Below are positions 12,264-24,400 of a stretch of DNA of 64,000 nt, one piece after another; the first letter of the stretch is position 1; every line of letters starts with the position of its first letter. Origin of the DNA: Parelaphostrongylus tenuis (taxonomy: Eukaryota; Nematoda; Chromadorea; Rhabditida; Metastrongylidae). The notes under the pieces were generated by a model, which saw nothing but the letters and a program-made list of their open reading frames with translations, made no database searches and was not told the origin of the DNA. The stretch is from assembly GCA_019055375.1 (NCBI GenBank), contig JAHQIW010006496.1:1-64000 (forward strand), read 5' to 3'. The position numbers and the translations under genes are program-made.

Positions 12264-15200
12264 ATGGAATATTTTAATAAGTTTCGTGCTACGGTTACAC
12301 AAGTTGCGGCACAGGTATGTCATAGAGTTCTCTACGAGGCACTCACCCGAAACTCTCTACAAATGTTATCGTCCTCTTACAGGTTACTAACGCCCTTCCA
12401 GGAAATCCATTGTTACGAGAATATGAAATCGGCGATCAAACTTGTGCAGCTGGTCCTGGATTCTATTGGAAAGTCTTCAGAGGTGTGAAGAAATCGACGA
12501 AGAAGGTATGTTCCTCTTCATGGCGTTTGTAAACACTAACGGAAGCGATCCACCCACGGGAACATTTCGTTTCTTCTTTTTCAGAAGGGATTGAATGAAA
12601 AATCCAGTCTCATTCGCTGGAGAAGAACTTTTCATAGGAGTGTTAGTGATCATTCGAAAGCTTCGATCTCAATCGAGAGCTTCACATGCTTGGTCTATCA
12701 AAGCATCCTTTTATGTCGTTGTAAAATCCAAAACAATATTATGCTTCACACGACCGCATGTTTCTTCCTAATCACGCTTATATTTCGCCGGAAAAAACCC
12801 TGTTGAAAGTTTCTGTCCAGCGAATGCGATCGATTTTTTATTTGTTCTTTTTTGATCGGAATGAACCGGCAATTACTTCGTCTCACTCCATTTTTGAACC
12901 TCTTGGTGATTAAGGAAATGTACTTGGTGTCTGGAAAGAGGTTGTTATTGCGCTATAGAAGCTAAAAGAGGAGTACCATTCACCTTTGGCGTTCATTATC
13001 GCGCGTCTCTCGAATCGCCCCGCTCGCAGCTGTCTCACTCTCTCCTCGAGGTGGCGCCATTTTTGTTACCCGCTCGAGGATTTTTCTCAGTTTTGTAGAA
13101 TTTCCTTGATTTTCCACTCTTGATTCATAATGGGTCGTTACTCTATCGTTTTTTTTTGGGTTGGGCTTTCTATTTTGATTCAATATCGCCAAGTAAACGC
13201 CACGTATGAAACCTGAGCTTAAGCCTAGGAAAGCGAAACGTGATTTTTTTCCCTCGTGCTTGACGCGCTTTATGAAGAACTTTTCAAAAAACCAGACTGA
13301 GCTTCACAGTTATCAGAATTCATGCTATCAAATGACTACTAAAGTCCGTCAGGAGACTATTCACTGACCGTAGCCGAGCCAAAAAATGCGCGTCGTGTGT
13401 GAAACGTGATCTTACATTCGCTGCTGCGATGCTCTGTGAAGGCATTTGTAGAAACCAAGTCCATCATTGGAATCACCAAGACTTAGGCTATGAAGTGATT
13501 ACTAAAACTCTGACGAAAAGCGGAGAGAGCCTTGTATCCATGAGGTTGAATAGTGGGTTGAGGTGGATCTGCATCCAAATATACTCTCATTACACTCATT
13601 TCCAAATAAATTTCATTGGTGAAAATTCTTTCCATCTTGTATTTTTTCGGTGACGTCACATATTGAAGGTTGTTCCGTGTGGATATTCGATAAGAAAGAC
13701 ATTGATCGATGGCCGAAGGATGATCGTGAGTCGTTTCTTTCTCTGATCCGCCAAGGAGTATCACAACTAACAAAGCTTCGACATCCACGATTGCTCGTTG
13801 TTGAGCATCCCATCGAGGAATCACGGTTAGTCCCTGTGTTTTCGGACATCCAACCTCTCTTTTTTCGCTTCCCTTCATATTCTCTCTGAATGTGAAAAAG
13901 TAACTTTTGTCTTTTACTTTTGTATCGAAAAGGAGCTGACATTTTCCGTTTTCTTCTCGGCTTTTGAAAAATAAAGCCAATAGAAGCAAATTAACAGATT
14001 GGCGACCGCTAGCCCACGGCATTAGTCCCGCGGCGAACATCCTGCAGTGGCAGTGCCTCGTGCTGGCGTCGATCGCAAAGAGGGTTGCGGGTTCGATCCC
14101 CTAATACGACGCTTCTGTATAGTGTTTTTTGTGTTCTCCTTTTGTTTCCAGTACATTACGCTCAAATCACTATTACTATAATCTACGTTTCGTATCAAAA
14201 AAGTAGTGTAATGTTAGATAACTGAGCGTATTTGCTATAATAATTAGTTACGAAAGAACCTTCAAGCCTAATCAGCACCAGAATATAACACAAAAAATCA
14301 CAGTGAATTGTCGTGTTAGGGGATCGAACCAGCAACCTTCTTCCCGTTCGACGCCTTCGCGAGGCATCGTTACTGCGGACTGCTCGCCGCCGCGTGCACG
14401 ACGGAACGGGGCTTGCAGCGCTTGCCCAATAAATCTGATTTACCAGCTTCGTGGGGTTTTTGCTAAATCAGTAACCGTTTCGGGACCGTAGACTCACGGC
14501 CTCTACGTCTTTAATCAAGGTGTTGCGACTAACAGTGGCGTTTAGGTCCCAGCGTGCCAATGTTAGACGCAACACGTTGAAGGTTAGACGCGGAGAGCGT
14601 GCGTCCAAGGCTGTGAGGGTTGAGAGAAGTAGCGTTTTACCGCTACATTCGATCCGTTCGTTTCAAGCGTTTTCTTAAGACCGCCCTCAAATTCCGATAT
14701 GCCTCATAACCTTTTTTCTAACCATTAACCATGCACGTTGTCTTTTACAGGGGCAACTTATAGAGCTCGATACACGTGTTGCGGCCTTGACAGCGTTGAC
14801 AGACAGGCATTTTACACGTCCGTTTAAGTGAAAATATCACTAAATGATGATGTTTTACACTCGATTTCTCTTGACTGGTATCATTAAATATCAGGTATAT
14901 TAAAATTTCAGCGTGGTCTCAAGAAAGCACTCGAAACGTACGATATGATAGATTTAACGAACCCAACTAAGAGCAGTCGAGTGCAAAACATTGTCACTTG
15001 ATGGTATTTTCACCTAATTTCACATGCAAAATGTTCGTCGTCGCCAGCTCTCTAAAGGGGTTGAGCTTCCCAGAGGATTGGCTAAGACGATGGGTACTGC
15101 CCGACTGACGAGACTGTTAAGGCCGAACACTTGTTTCGGGCTTTATAAGTGATCTTATAAAAGACCACATGCATGGCTCAAAAAATGATTATCATTTATA

Positions 15201-16515
15201 TTCGGTCCTTATCGCAGTTTTCTTCCCACTTTGTGGATCCCAGTACTTCTAGCATTGAACTCGTCTCTCCATTCATCTCTTGATTGATGGAATTGTTTCC
15301 TTCGCGAACGTCATAGATAACTAGTTGAACATTTATCCTTGCAATCCTGAAGACGGCCAGGCCGAGGCATTCCATAGGGTGTTCGTTATGGATTGGCGAA
15401 GAGTGTGAAGGAGGTTAACCCTGCGCCGAATATTGCCAATAACTCGGACACCGCCCGCCCGAACCTCTTCTCCAAAAAAAGAGTACTGTTAATGTAGTAT
15501 GACAATGATGTAGCTAGTATGGAAGTTGATATCTTATATGCAGCGGTGTATACATATGTTTCGACACAAATGCACATATATACTTGTGGGTTATATGTAT
15601 ATGTTTATACATACATATATGTAAAAACACATACATGCTGTGAGTACTTTTATGTTAGACGGCGACGGAATTATAAACCGATCTTTTTGGCTGGACAGGA
15701 CTTTTCATTAAAGTATTAGTGACCATTCGAAAGCTGAATCTCTGGCTACAGCACTGTACGGTTGGTTTACACCATTTTATAGCGCTGTAAAATGCAAAAT
15801 GAAGTAATGTTCCACTCGACCACTTTTTTTCCTTATCTCGCTTGTATTTCACTAAACTCTTTCCTTAGAGTGCTGCTACTCATTCAATAGCACAAGTTCC
15901 GAAGAACTCAGGATTTGCTTTGTGGGAAAGCGGTTCTGAAAGATAGAGCTGTAGGAGAAAGAAGATATCCGTGCTTTTACCCTCGCCCGACAGAGCTCTT
16001 TCTCAAGATTATTAGTAATCATTCGATGTCATAAGTTCCAATGATACCAACATTGTGCCTGTTTTCTGGAAATACCATTTAACAAGGAGAATCGATCGGG
16101 TTTAACATTTTCGACGGCCTTGTTGATCGGCCAACTCGTGGAGCGGGGAAGGGGGAAGATCACGTTTGAAATATTTTTATTCATTTGGGGTTTTTCCACT
16201 TTGTCGACAGAAACTTCAGGTCAAACTGTAAAATCTGATACTACGGATAATCATCTACAAGCTAATATGCTTTTCGTGCTTCCAGCGATTTATTCGCATG
16301 ATAAAAATGAGACGAAAGGCGACTGTGAAACAAAATTTTATTTTGGTGGCTACAGCGTTACAAAAGAGAGTATGGAAAACCGGCGGCGACTGGAGATGTA
16401 AACAGAGGATCAAGTTTTTGAGTGATTGCTAACACTCCTAAGAAAGTTTTCTGTCCAGCGAATGACATTGGTTTATAAATTTGTCGCCGCTAACATATAG
16501 CCACTATGCTAAGTT

Positions 16516-16583
<68 letters not shown>

Positions 16584-19500
16584 TATATATAGCATAGTTT
16601 AAACATTATAGAATCAGATGAAGTTATAAAGTGGTTATATATATGTACATGCACATGTATGTCATATATACATATCATGTACATATATATACACGTATGT
16701 ATACACGTGTATAAATATCAGTGTATATATATGTATATATATGTATACATAAATATATTATGCACGTGTATACGAACATACCAGACTTATCTGGGAGGTT
16801 TGCTCCACTGATTTGATACATCGTAAGGCTAGTGCGAGTGAGTCGTTGTAAAGGCCCAATTATGCATTCAGTCACCTCAAACAAAACCAAAGATTGAAGA
16901 CGAATGCATGGCGCATTTAATTGGGGTGATCAACGCCGAAAGCTTTATCTTTATCTTCTATATACGTACATATAAACGAGTTTGTGTATGTTTACATAAG
17001 TCTACATTAATGTCTAATTTTGTTCAAATCCGTGTGCTTATAGAGATTCCCTTGCGTTTGCCACGGAGCCAGTGTTCGCCTGTCTGGCTAACTGTCTCTG
17101 TCGCCCTGAACACGTCTCAGCATCGTCATCATCGGCTGTTAGCACGCATCTCAACAATGTTAAATTCTCCGAGGTTGAGATAAAACATGGCCTTTTCCAG
17201 GTTATTTTCTTATATCTTCTGGTCTCGCTTTTGAAGCAAAATGCCACTGATGGAAATGTATTCCATTTTATTCTTAGTTAGGAGAAGCCCTATCCTTCCT
17301 ACATGTTGATGCTGGAATACTACACAGAAATGTTACTCCTGAATCGGTGATCGTAAATGATCGAGTTAGTTAAGCTTTTCTGTTGATTACACAGTGCACA
17401 TGTCGATATAACCCCTTCGGGACCATTGACCCATGCCTCTGCATATCGAACCGCTAGCGTGTTGCGTCTAACAGTGGTACGCCAGGAGTCAGAGATGCAG
17501 AGGAGGTGGGCAAACCGTCCACTGGTAGGGGTTAGAGATGCAAATGTCTTCTTGGGTTCACGGTCCGAATGGGATAATTTCAACCATAATTCATTCGTCA
17601 TTTCCAGGGTGCTTGGAAACTTGCGGGTTTTGAATTTTCTATACAGGGCCGAACTGTTTTACCAGGAAAGGTCGGTTTGAGCTTCCTTCTATGATTTACA
17701 TGGGCCTTAATAGTTAGGTGTTGCTTACATTCCAGAATAACTCTATGATTTCAGATTCTCTTTTCCTCTAATTAGAACTTGAACGAGTTTGGTACTTTTC
17801 TCTCCAAAATCGATGGCTAACGTTTCGGCGATCTCACTTTAGTCAGAGCCTACATGTACTACATACCATCTTTCATTATTTGGATAGGAAGTCGAAATGG
17901 CCTAAGCGTTAACCATCGAATTTCAAGAGGGAAATACGGACCTGATGTAAGTTTAGCATGGAAAAGGACTGCTCTTAAGGTTTTTGCAATATTCACACCG
18001 AGGTTTAGCAGAAATCGGTCTTTCGTTCTATGATTCCAGTTTGCTTACGAAACTTTCAATTGGGACATTCATTTGCCAGCGATTTCGCAACCCAATCTGG
18101 ATTACCTCGCTCCGGAATATGTGGTACGTCATTTCGTAGTTCGCCGTCGATTTTGTTTTCTCTCATGACTACTAATCAATTGATTCAACCTACTGATGTT
18201 GTTTTTCCGGTTTTAGATGATTGCACCACTTTATCTAACAAGTTTCTTACTTAGTAATCAATTAAAGGTTGATGGCCTCCATTTGGTAATCGTACTTTGC
18301 CATTTAGTGCTTGTGGTGCATTGGTTAGAGGTGCTATGCAGCACACGTCGTTGACCAATCAATGGCCGGTGGTTTGATCCCACTTATAAGGCTTATCGAG
18401 CCCTCCCTTCTTCCGCTGCCTGTGAACTGGTACCAGACTTCTCTGAAAGGATAGCAACGCTGAGTGGTACATCGTTAGGGCACCGTGAGTTATTGTAAAG
18501 GCCAAGGTATACATTGGGTCGCTTCCAATGAACGAATGGAGGCGAATGCACATCCCTCAGGGCTTGACAACGCCAAGACGTCATACCTTATTCTTCATAA
18601 CTTTTCGTTATGCTTGTTAATGAATCTACCCAATCTGCTATTATCGTTCGTCCGGTTTCAAAGAATGCTAGCACTTCTTCAGTTCTAAACGTTGGTGAGC
18701 CTCGGTGTATATGATCGATATTCTGCCTTTTATTGTTGAGCTGACACAAGGTTTCGTGAATCTTCATTGTTATGGCCAACGTTCCGACGGTATCACCCTC
18801 ATCAGATCCAAGATGATTCAAGTCGAATGTCCCTAGCACTTGTTTCTGCGATGCTGATTTTCGTAGTCGTCGCACTGAGACTAATCAATTGGAACCGCAC
18901 GTTCTAGGGGTTTTCTGTTTGGACTTGAGCCTATAAATCCTTTCGGGACCATGGACCCATGGGCCTTCAAATTTCTAATTGGCAACGCTGTATGGTCTGC
19001 CTTCCCCCCCCCCCCCCCCCCTTCTTTACATCTCTTACCTCCAGCGTGGTAATCACTGGCCGTCTCACTCCTCTCTACCACTCTTTACCTCGCCTGTCGG
19101 CAAGAAGGTTGCCAATTAAATCCCTACCACGACGCTTCACTCTACTTTTTTGGTGTTGTCCTCTTGTTTTCACAATATGCTCCAATTACTGACACACCAT
19201 CACACCATACCTTATACAGGAACATTGTAACACGAGCAATTAATGTATGTAGTTTGTTTATTACCATTTATTCAACAATCTGCATCTTGTAACAGTAAGC
19301 TCAAACAATGTGCAACTTCTTAGACTTGATAATATATCTGCATATGACATATTAGGAGAATAATAACAATAGTACAATTGAACTAATACAATAATACATT
19401 CACTACAATTCAAATACATCAAATACTTGTGAAAAATATAGTTGTTGATTGCGAACAACAACTACGCAGTATTGCCAGGGCTACGGAAAAGTAGTGGAGT

Positions 19501-21419
19501 GTTAGACAACTGAGCATTTTCTGCTGCAATAATTAGTTACAGAAGAACCTTCGATGCTAATCGATATCAGGAAGAAAACAACAAAAGAAAAAACTACAGT
19601 GAGGCGTCATAGTATAGGATTGAACCAGTAGCTTTCTTACCGATGGGCAAGCTGCCGAATGGCATAGAAGAGTGGTACTTTTCCATTAGATATCACAGGA
19701 TAAAAAACCTATTCCTTTTGTTGGACAAGAATTTTTCATAGGAGTATCAGTAATCATTAGAAAGCTTGAATCTCTGGCTAGCGGCATACATGGCCGGTTC
19801 TTGAACAAGTATTTTTATAACGATTCAGCGAAAGGAAAACAGTTGTTTCACACGCGTATATTTCGTGCAGGACAGAGCTCTTTCTTTGGACCATTAGTAA
19901 TAACTCAGGGATATAAAATTTAGCCATTCCAAAGCTGTGCTCATTTTCTGAAAGGACCGTTTCTCGGCAGTGCATCAGGGAGAACAGAATTGATTCACGT
20001 GAGCCAGCATATGTTTTTTGGCCAGTTCATGGCCTAGACCGATCACATACAAAGTGCGATTTTTGCTAATCAATCAGTAATTGTTTCTTTGCTTTGAAAG
20101 AAATTTCAGATAAAACTTATAAATTGTTACTAAAGGATTTTTTCTACACGCTCATGTGCTTTTCGTGCTTCCAGTAAAGTGATAGTTGAATTGCTTGACC
20201 GAGCTAAAACATATTTTTTTTAACTTCACACCGGTTTCTTCGATCTTCGGTTATCTTCGAAAAACTGCATGAAGCATAGAGGCCAGAGGTTGAAGCTTTC
20301 AGATGATCACTGACACTCATATGAAAAGTTCTTGTCCAGCGAATAGGGTCGATTTTTGATCTGGTGACGTTCTAACGGAAAAGAGCTAACGGAATGAGGC
20401 AGATAGTCATTCCCACGCCTGGTGTTAGAGATATAGAGGAGGCGGAGCAGACCGCCCGTTGCCTGCTAGAGATGCAAGGCCGTGAGTTTGTGGTCCCGAG
20501 AGGGCTTAAATTGTCTTATTTTAGAGGACATCATTACTTTCTTCAACAGCTTTGTTACTGAGTAAACTCTTATTATCACAATAGCCCATAGTGGTCATTT
20601 TTTTTGCTAGCGAGCGGTTGTGGCGCAGTGGTTAAAGGGGCTCTGCGATCTGTCCATGGTCGATGGTTTGATCGCGCGCTCGAAGCTGACCGAGCCTTCC
20701 ATCATGAGGTATCGCTGAATTGGTGCCAGACTTCTGTAGGAGGATAGCAGAACTGATTTCGTACATCGGCAAGTCACGGCGAGGCATTGTAAGGGCTAGA
20801 AATGCATTCAATCACTTGTAACTATGGTACGAATGGATCCGAATGTATGGCGCATCTCCTCATGAATTCATCAAAGCTGAAAACTGTATCTTTCATCCTT
20901 CATGATTTCGTGTTATTCTTTTCAATAATTTGATGAAGTGACTGAGATATAGAGGGCTTCACGTACAACTTTGGTATTGGATATGCTTTTGGAATTCTAT
21001 GGCCCCGATCTAGTGCCTGTTCATTATACTTTCGCTACAAAGTTCACCGAACGGCGTTTCATAGAACCACTCAATATTTCTTTTTCTTCAATCCCATCAA
21101 TTTCCTTCTCAGGTCGGTGGTGGTTGTGATTCACATTCTGACATATATAGTCTGGGAGTTCTGTCATATGCTGTGTTTAATGAATGTCGACCACCATTCG
21201 AGCACAAAAACGATCTTGATCGCTTCAAAAAGAATATGGAGAAGGTAATACATAAGTCCAAGTACTGACTAGATAACATTTGAATCAAAGGAGTCCGTAT
21301 TTCAGCTGAACAACTTTCACGTTCGTATTGAGTTGATACCTCCAGTTCTCCTCAATGACTTGAAAATGTGCTTGAAATATGTGCCGAATATTCGTCCGGA
21401 TGCTACCCAGTTTACAAAG
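12264..21419 (+). CDS. SCYL2: SCYL2 exons 1-9: N-terminus and pseudokinase domain
   Basis: These exons encode about residues 1-323. After the short N-terminal segment comes PGNPLLREYEIGD, a glycine-loop region AAGPGF, then the VFRGVKKSTK strand and the SVWIFDKK strand. Next are the LTKLRHPRLLVVEHPIEESR block and ATEPVFACLANCL (hinge). The catalytic loop reads HRNVTPES instead of HRDxKPxN, and the metal-binding DFG position reads GFEF. The activation-segment end is LDYLAPEYV (APE present), followed by DIYSLGVLSYAVFN (F-helix Asp present). Loss of the HRD Asp and change of DFG is the known state of SCY1-like proteins, so this is a pseudokinase by family, not by recent decay. Introns carry foldback elements, SINEs and TA repeats. 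The link between the exon ending at 12505 (phase 0) and the one starting near 13669 is off by one base. Confidence 0.9.
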
Positions 21420-24400
21420 GTAAGCTTAGCTCTCATGAGAGGTCTCTTGTCGGTTATGCGGGAACAAATCAAGAGACGACTTTTTCCGCTGCAGAAGATT
21501 TTTCATTGCAGTTTTATTAATCATTCGATAGAAAATCTCTGGCTGCTGTGCTATGTGGCTAATTTTTTGAAAAAAAAACTTTTATGACGTTGAAGCAAAA
21601 AGAAACGTTTGTGTTTCACACACGCGTTTTTCTCGCAGGGCAGAGCTCTTCCTTTGAACTCATAGTAATCATTCTAAACCTTAAGTTTCGATGATTCCCT
21701 GCTGTGATCAATTTCTGGAAAGACCGTTTCACAGCAGTGCAGCAGGGAAAATAAGATTGATTCACATCTGCGGCTATTTGTTTTTCGTCTAGTCGATAGG
21801 CTGGAGAAGGGAGACAGGAAGGAGGAGGAGGGGAGCTGCACGCGTTCCAACACAGGGCTCGATTGATGACGTTGAGGCGATTCTGATATGAATTGCAATT
21901 TTTGTTATTCAAGAAATTGTTTTTTCCGCTTTGAAAGAAAATCCGATCTAAGCCGATGCCTCTGATCCTACACTATTTCCTCTGAACGTTCATATGCTTT
22001 TCGTGCTTCCAGCGAAGTAACAGTTAGTGTGCATGGCCAGTGCTAAACATAATTTTAATTTGAATGTTACCGCGTTATTAAAGGATCTTTTTAAAAAGGA
22101 GCATGTAGCCCAACAAACAGAGATTAAAGCTTTAAAATGTTTATTGACACTTTTAAAAGTTTTCGTCCAGCGGAAATGAATCGTCTTCCATTTGATCCCG
22201 GATAACTGAGAAACCAGGGAAGTACTGGAAGGATTTTATTTGCTAAACGATTCATTTCAGATTGCTTATTTCAACGATCCACTCGTTAAAACTCTGAATT
22301 TATTTGAGTCGTTGGTTCAAATGGAAAATAGTCGAAAAGTACAGTTTTTCAAATCACTTCCAGGAGTTCTAGTCCGGTTTGAAAAGGTTTGCGCCATGTC
22401 TTCTCGGAAGAGCTAGTGGATTTAGATTCGATTATAAGCTTCTAAATACCGTTTTTTAGCGTGTACTGCTACAGAAGGTCCTACCACATTTCTCTTGCGA
22501 ATTCAGTACACCAGACCTAATTCCATTCATATTACCAAGCATCTTCCTGATTATAGAACAAGTTACTAAGGAACAATTCTCTTCTGACATCCTTCCTAAA
22601 ATCATTCCGTTATTCTTTATGGATAAGCCATATCAGGTGGCGTTCGTAGTACCTAGCCAGTTGAGAACTTTTTTGAGAATTCTCCTCCTTAAGATTGCTT
22701 TATTACTGCTTCAAAGAATGGAATTGCTGTTGGAAAAAGCCTCTGAGGAGCATGTAAAGTGCTATATTCTTCCTCTTGTATATAATGCTTTATCGAGTGA
22801 GACGATGAGAATCCAGGTGTGCCATCTAAGAGTTCTGATGTGGATTCTTTTCGGTTATACGGGAACAAATGAAGGAACGACCCTCATCTCTGGATAAAGA
22901 TCTCCCCTTGCACTTTTAGTATTCATTTGTATAAATTTCTGGCTAATCCTCTACGTGGCGGTTTTTTCAGAAAGTCTTTGTGTGCTGCTTCAGGGAAAGG
23001 AAAACATTTGTTTTTCATAAACAAGTTTTTTTTTGCGGGGAGCAGAGTATTAATAACCATTCGATAACGTAAGTTTCGGTTATTCCAACGCTGTGCTAAA
23101 CTTCTGGAAAGACCGTTTCGCTGCACTGTAGAAGGGAATGTAAGGTTGATTCACAAAAGCTAGTATATGTTTATTGGCCAACTCACCGGCTGTTGGATGA
23201 AGGGTTACCACTATTCGATCGATGACGCCTAGATGAATTGCATGTGAAGTGTGATTTCTGTAATAAATCAATAAATGTTTCTCCGCTTTCAAAGAAACTC
23301 CGAATCAAACCTACGACTCTGATCCTACGATGTTTTCTCTACACGTTCACATGCTTTTCGTGCTTCTAGCTTAGTAATAGTTGAATTGTGCTACTGATTC
23401 AAAACATGATTTCATTTCGAATTTTACAGCGTGGTAAAAGGGTCTTTTCTAAAAAAGAGCACGTAACGTTGTAGCCAGAAATTTAAGCTTTCGAATGATT
23501 ACTAACACTGAAGTGAAAATCTCTTGTTCAGCGAAAGGGGTCGTTTCTTCATTGTTCTTGGATTACCAAAAGAAAGCGTGATGCTCGCTGCTTTCAACTG
23601 TTTCTTTTTAGGAACTATGCATATCTATTGTGCCTAATATAAGCAAATTAGTCGATAGAAACTCGATGAAAAACCGAGCTCTTACCCAAGCTCTTACAAT
23701 TGGCAATCGGTGGCAGTGTGCTAGCTGTAAGTTTTCTTATCACATCTCTTTTTATTATATGTATTCTTTGGGAGGTAATTGATTTTCAGCGATGACCAGT
23801 GTTCGAGAATAGCTTTGCTTGTGAGAGTGTATTTGGATCGAGTAGATCATTAAAAATGAAAGGCGAACATCTGCCACATCTGGATGTTGCTATCAGCTTT
23901 TGCAAATAAATAAAGTAGCAAGCTTGAATGGCGGCGCAGCGGTTGGAGCTGCTCAGCGACGCACACATGGTCGATCAATTGATGGTCTGTTTTTCAATCT
24001 CTCGCCCAAGGCTCACCAAGTCTTCCAATCCTTCGGCGTCGGTGAATTGGTACTAGACTTTTCTGAGTGACTTCATACATCATTAGGCCACATCGAGTCA
24101 TAAAGGCTGAAGATATGCGTTTATTCACCTTAAAAGATGTTAGGTAAAGACGAGTGTATGGCGCTTCTCCGGGAGTGATCAACTCCGGAAGCTTTACCCT
24201 TCATCCTTTTAACGGAGAAAGCAATATTTTGCCGTCTGACGTGGCCTTCGACCCTTTCGATCTAGCAGACGCGTAGTAGCTACTTTTCTGTTTCGCCAGT
24301 CTGCCTTGTTGAATGATTTAGAGAACGTGTCCTTGCCTCCCATTTGTAGGAGAATCTGGACTGCATTAGCTGGTTTTCTTTGAGTAATATGTAAGCTGTA

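Noticed and set aside
12584..12806. Extra SCYL2 exon after the tttttcag at 12,584
   Set aside because: The frame that follows is the left half of a foldback element seen many times elsewhere.
16490..16890. Tyr/Ile-rich frames over TA repeats (also at 32.5, 34.8, 41.4 and 44.8 kb)
   Set aside because: They are translations of microsatellites, open on both strands at once, with no splice or start context.
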